Below are positions 62,861-64,000 of a DNA stretch of 64,000 bases, piece by piece. The notes under the pieces are model-generated. The model saw nothing but the letters and a program-made list of their open reading frames with translations, made no database searches and had not been told where the DNA came from. The DNA is taken from positions 93,627 through 157,626 of the forward strand of contig CABZJI010000003.1 of NCBI GenBank assembly GCA_902526045.1. The letters run 5' to 3'. The DNA comes from an uncultured SAR86 cluster bacterium (GTDB lineage Bacteria > Pseudomonadota > Gammaproteobacteria > Magnimaribacterales > AG-339-G14). How positions within the stretch are numbered: the first letter of the stretch is position 1; each line of letters begins with the position of its first letter. A program made the translations under genes and the position numbers.

Positions 62861-64000
62861 ATGGAGAATTTATATTGGAAATTTCATGGAATATTTGAAG
62901 ATATTTATTACTACGTAACTGCCCTACCGCGTTTCATTCTTTATTGGGGTGAAAAATCTCCTCTCAATCTTTATACATTTGTTAAATGGAATATTAAGAA
63001 ATATCCAAATGAGAAAGCTTTCCTTTTCAAAGATGAAGTTCTCACATGGAAACAAGCTTCAGACAAAATTGATTGTTATTCTGGGGTAATAAGGTCTTTA
63101 GGCTTGGTCAAAGGAGATTCTTTTGCTCTTTTGATGGATAACCGAATTGAATATCTTTTATTAATCTTAGCTGCTGTTAAATCAGGGACAATTGCAGCTT
63201 TGCTCAACACCACGGTAAAGGGTGAAGGTTTAAAACATGTTTTGAATGTTGCGAATGCAAAAGCTATATTCATAGGTGCATCTCATCTAGAGAAATTTAA
63301 TTCTTCACTCACCGAAGAAGAAAGGCAGAATTTAATTGTCGTTGGTATAGATGATCAAGAGAAAGTCCCGTCTGACATTCAAAATTTTACTAACTTAGAA
63401 AAAGATTCTATACCTTGTGATGAAGTGACTACCTCTTTCAAAGAAGCATGCATGTATATGTATACATCTGGTACAACTGGCTTACCCAAAGCTGCTCTGA
63501 TAACTAATGAAAGAGCTGTTCGAATGACTTATTTTGGTCAATTTTTAGGTTTTAACTTCAAGCAAAGCGATATTCTCTATAATACCTTGCCGCTCTATCA
63601 CGCTACAGGTCTTCTATATTGTTGGGCAGCTTCATTAAGAGCCGGGAATGCTATTGTCATCAAGGAAAAGTTTTCTGCCTCAGATTTTTGGTTGGATATC
63701 CAGAAATATGAAGCAACAATTTTTCCTTATGTGGGTGAGCTTTGTAGATACCTTTTAAACTCCAAAGAAGTACCAGAAGAAAAAGGCCATAAAATAAGAA
63801 GGATATCTGGAAATGGGTTAAGACCTGATATCTGGGAAAAATTCCAAGAAAGATTTCAGATCCCTGAAATCAGAGAAATCTACGGTGCTACTGAAGGAGT
63901 AACTGGATTCATTAATAGAGCTGGTAGACCGGGTATGATCGGCAGACACAGATCAGCTGATAAGATCGTAAAATGTGATTTAGAAAGCGGAGAAATAATA
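62861..64000 (+). CDS. Long-chain acyl-CoA synthetase, FATP/FadD-like (partial, 3' end beyond window)
   Basis: 380 codons visible from ATG 62861 with a very strong GGGGGAG ribosome site; the frame is open to the last base. ANL superfamily: YTSGTTGLPK from Tyr201, TLPLYHATG, RISGNGLRPDIW and YGATEGVTGFIN. The N-terminal NEKAFLFKDEVLTWKQ and the YGATEG motif match the very-long-chain (FATP/SLC27-like) subgroup. Second acyl-CoA synthetase in the window, 17 bases after the M3 peptidase. Confidence 0.92.
   Translation, partial: MENLYWKFHGIFEDIYYYVTALPRFILYWGEKSPLNLYTFVKWNIKKYPNEKAFLFKDEVLTWKQASDKIDCYSGVIRSLGLVKGDSFALLMDNRIEYLLLILAAVKSGTIAALLNTTVKGEGLKHVLNVANAKAIFIGASHLEKFNSSLTEEERQNLIVVGIDDQEKVPSDIQNFTNLEKDSIPCDEVTTSFKEACMYMYTSGTTGLPKAALITNERAVRMTYFGQFLGFNFKQSDILYNTLPLYHATGLLYCWAASLRAGNAIVIKEKFSASDFWLDIQKYEATIFPYVGELCRYLLNSKEVPEEKGHKIRRISGNGLRPDIWEKFQERFQIPEIREIYGATEGVTGFINRAGRPGMIGRHRSADKIVKCDLESGEII

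Noticed and set aside
1..64000. tRNA, rRNA, CRISPR, insertion sequences, prophage or toxin-antitoxin pairs
   Set aside because: None of the gaps can hold a clover-leaf or rRNA that I can recognise, no transposase or terminal repeats were seen, and all genes fit a housekeeping/metabolic chromosome segment.

Overview
The window is about 64 kb of AT-rich (roughly one third G+C by eye) bacterial chromosome, packed with genes and holding no rRNA, tRNA, CRISPR array, phage or insertion sequence that I can see. No gap between genes exceeds 300 bases. Gene content (rne/rluC/rpmF-fab order, complete type II secretion operon, TonB-dependent receptor, NhaB, MlaA, PhoBR) is gammaproteobacterial. The low G+C, very short spacers, reduced clusters, PlcP/Agt lipid-remodelling genes and acyl-CoA degradation genes suggest a streamlined marine gammaproteobacterium of the SAR86 type. 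That placement is inference.

Layout. 1-5.7 kb: end of oligopeptidase B, an FAD oxidoreductase with no normal start codon, an alanine/sodium symporter with an extra domain, glutaredoxin, a YciC-like membrane protein, then holB and tmk. 5.7-12.4 kb: mltG-fabF-acpP-fabG-rpmF-rluC on the minus strand, divergent from rne; plsX, fabH, fabD and pabC are missing from the usual cluster. 12.4-23.2 kb: nudC; nhaB-dusA-terB-like-serine hydrolase; mlaA; metG split from its tRNA-binding domain, followed by a ferredoxin/flavodoxin reductase and the displaced fabD; argG. 23.4-25.3 kb: ferritin-like protein with a possible Fur box, a cupredoxin-like lipoprotein and a DUF4149 protein.

25.3-43.2 kb is one long minus-strand run. 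It begins (at its 5' end) with a beta-helix lipoprotein and a TonB-dependent receptor, continues with gspCDEFGIJKLMN, and ends with two hydrolases, a TauE-type exporter, pdxJ and grxD. The prepilin peptidase gspO is divergent at 43.3 kb. GspH is absent and GspE contains no cysteine at all, so it lacks the usual zinc module.

44-51.5 kb is a phosphate island: Pit transporter, PPK2, exopolyphosphatase, and a minus-strand operon plcP-agt-phoB-phoR, in which phospholipid-to-glycolipid replacement is genetically tied to the phosphate sensor. A DUF3047 protein is divergent from plcP. 52-59.2 kb: SixA-like phosphatase, FAH-family hydrolase, a type-2-HAD-like SDR, then a tight operon of two crotonases, two SDRs and an acyl-CoA synthetase for an unknown acyl substrate. 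59.2-64 kb: small lipoprotein, YwaF/TMEM164-like membrane protein, unknown anchored protein, M3 peptidase lipoprotein and the start of a second acyl-CoA synthetase cut by the window edge.

The most interesting items are the plcP-agt-phoBR operon, the receptor/beta-helix lipoprotein pair heading the secretion operon, RNase E without its zinc-link cysteines but with a structured leader, the cysteine-free GspE, the split metG and the oxidoreductase with an apparent ATA start.
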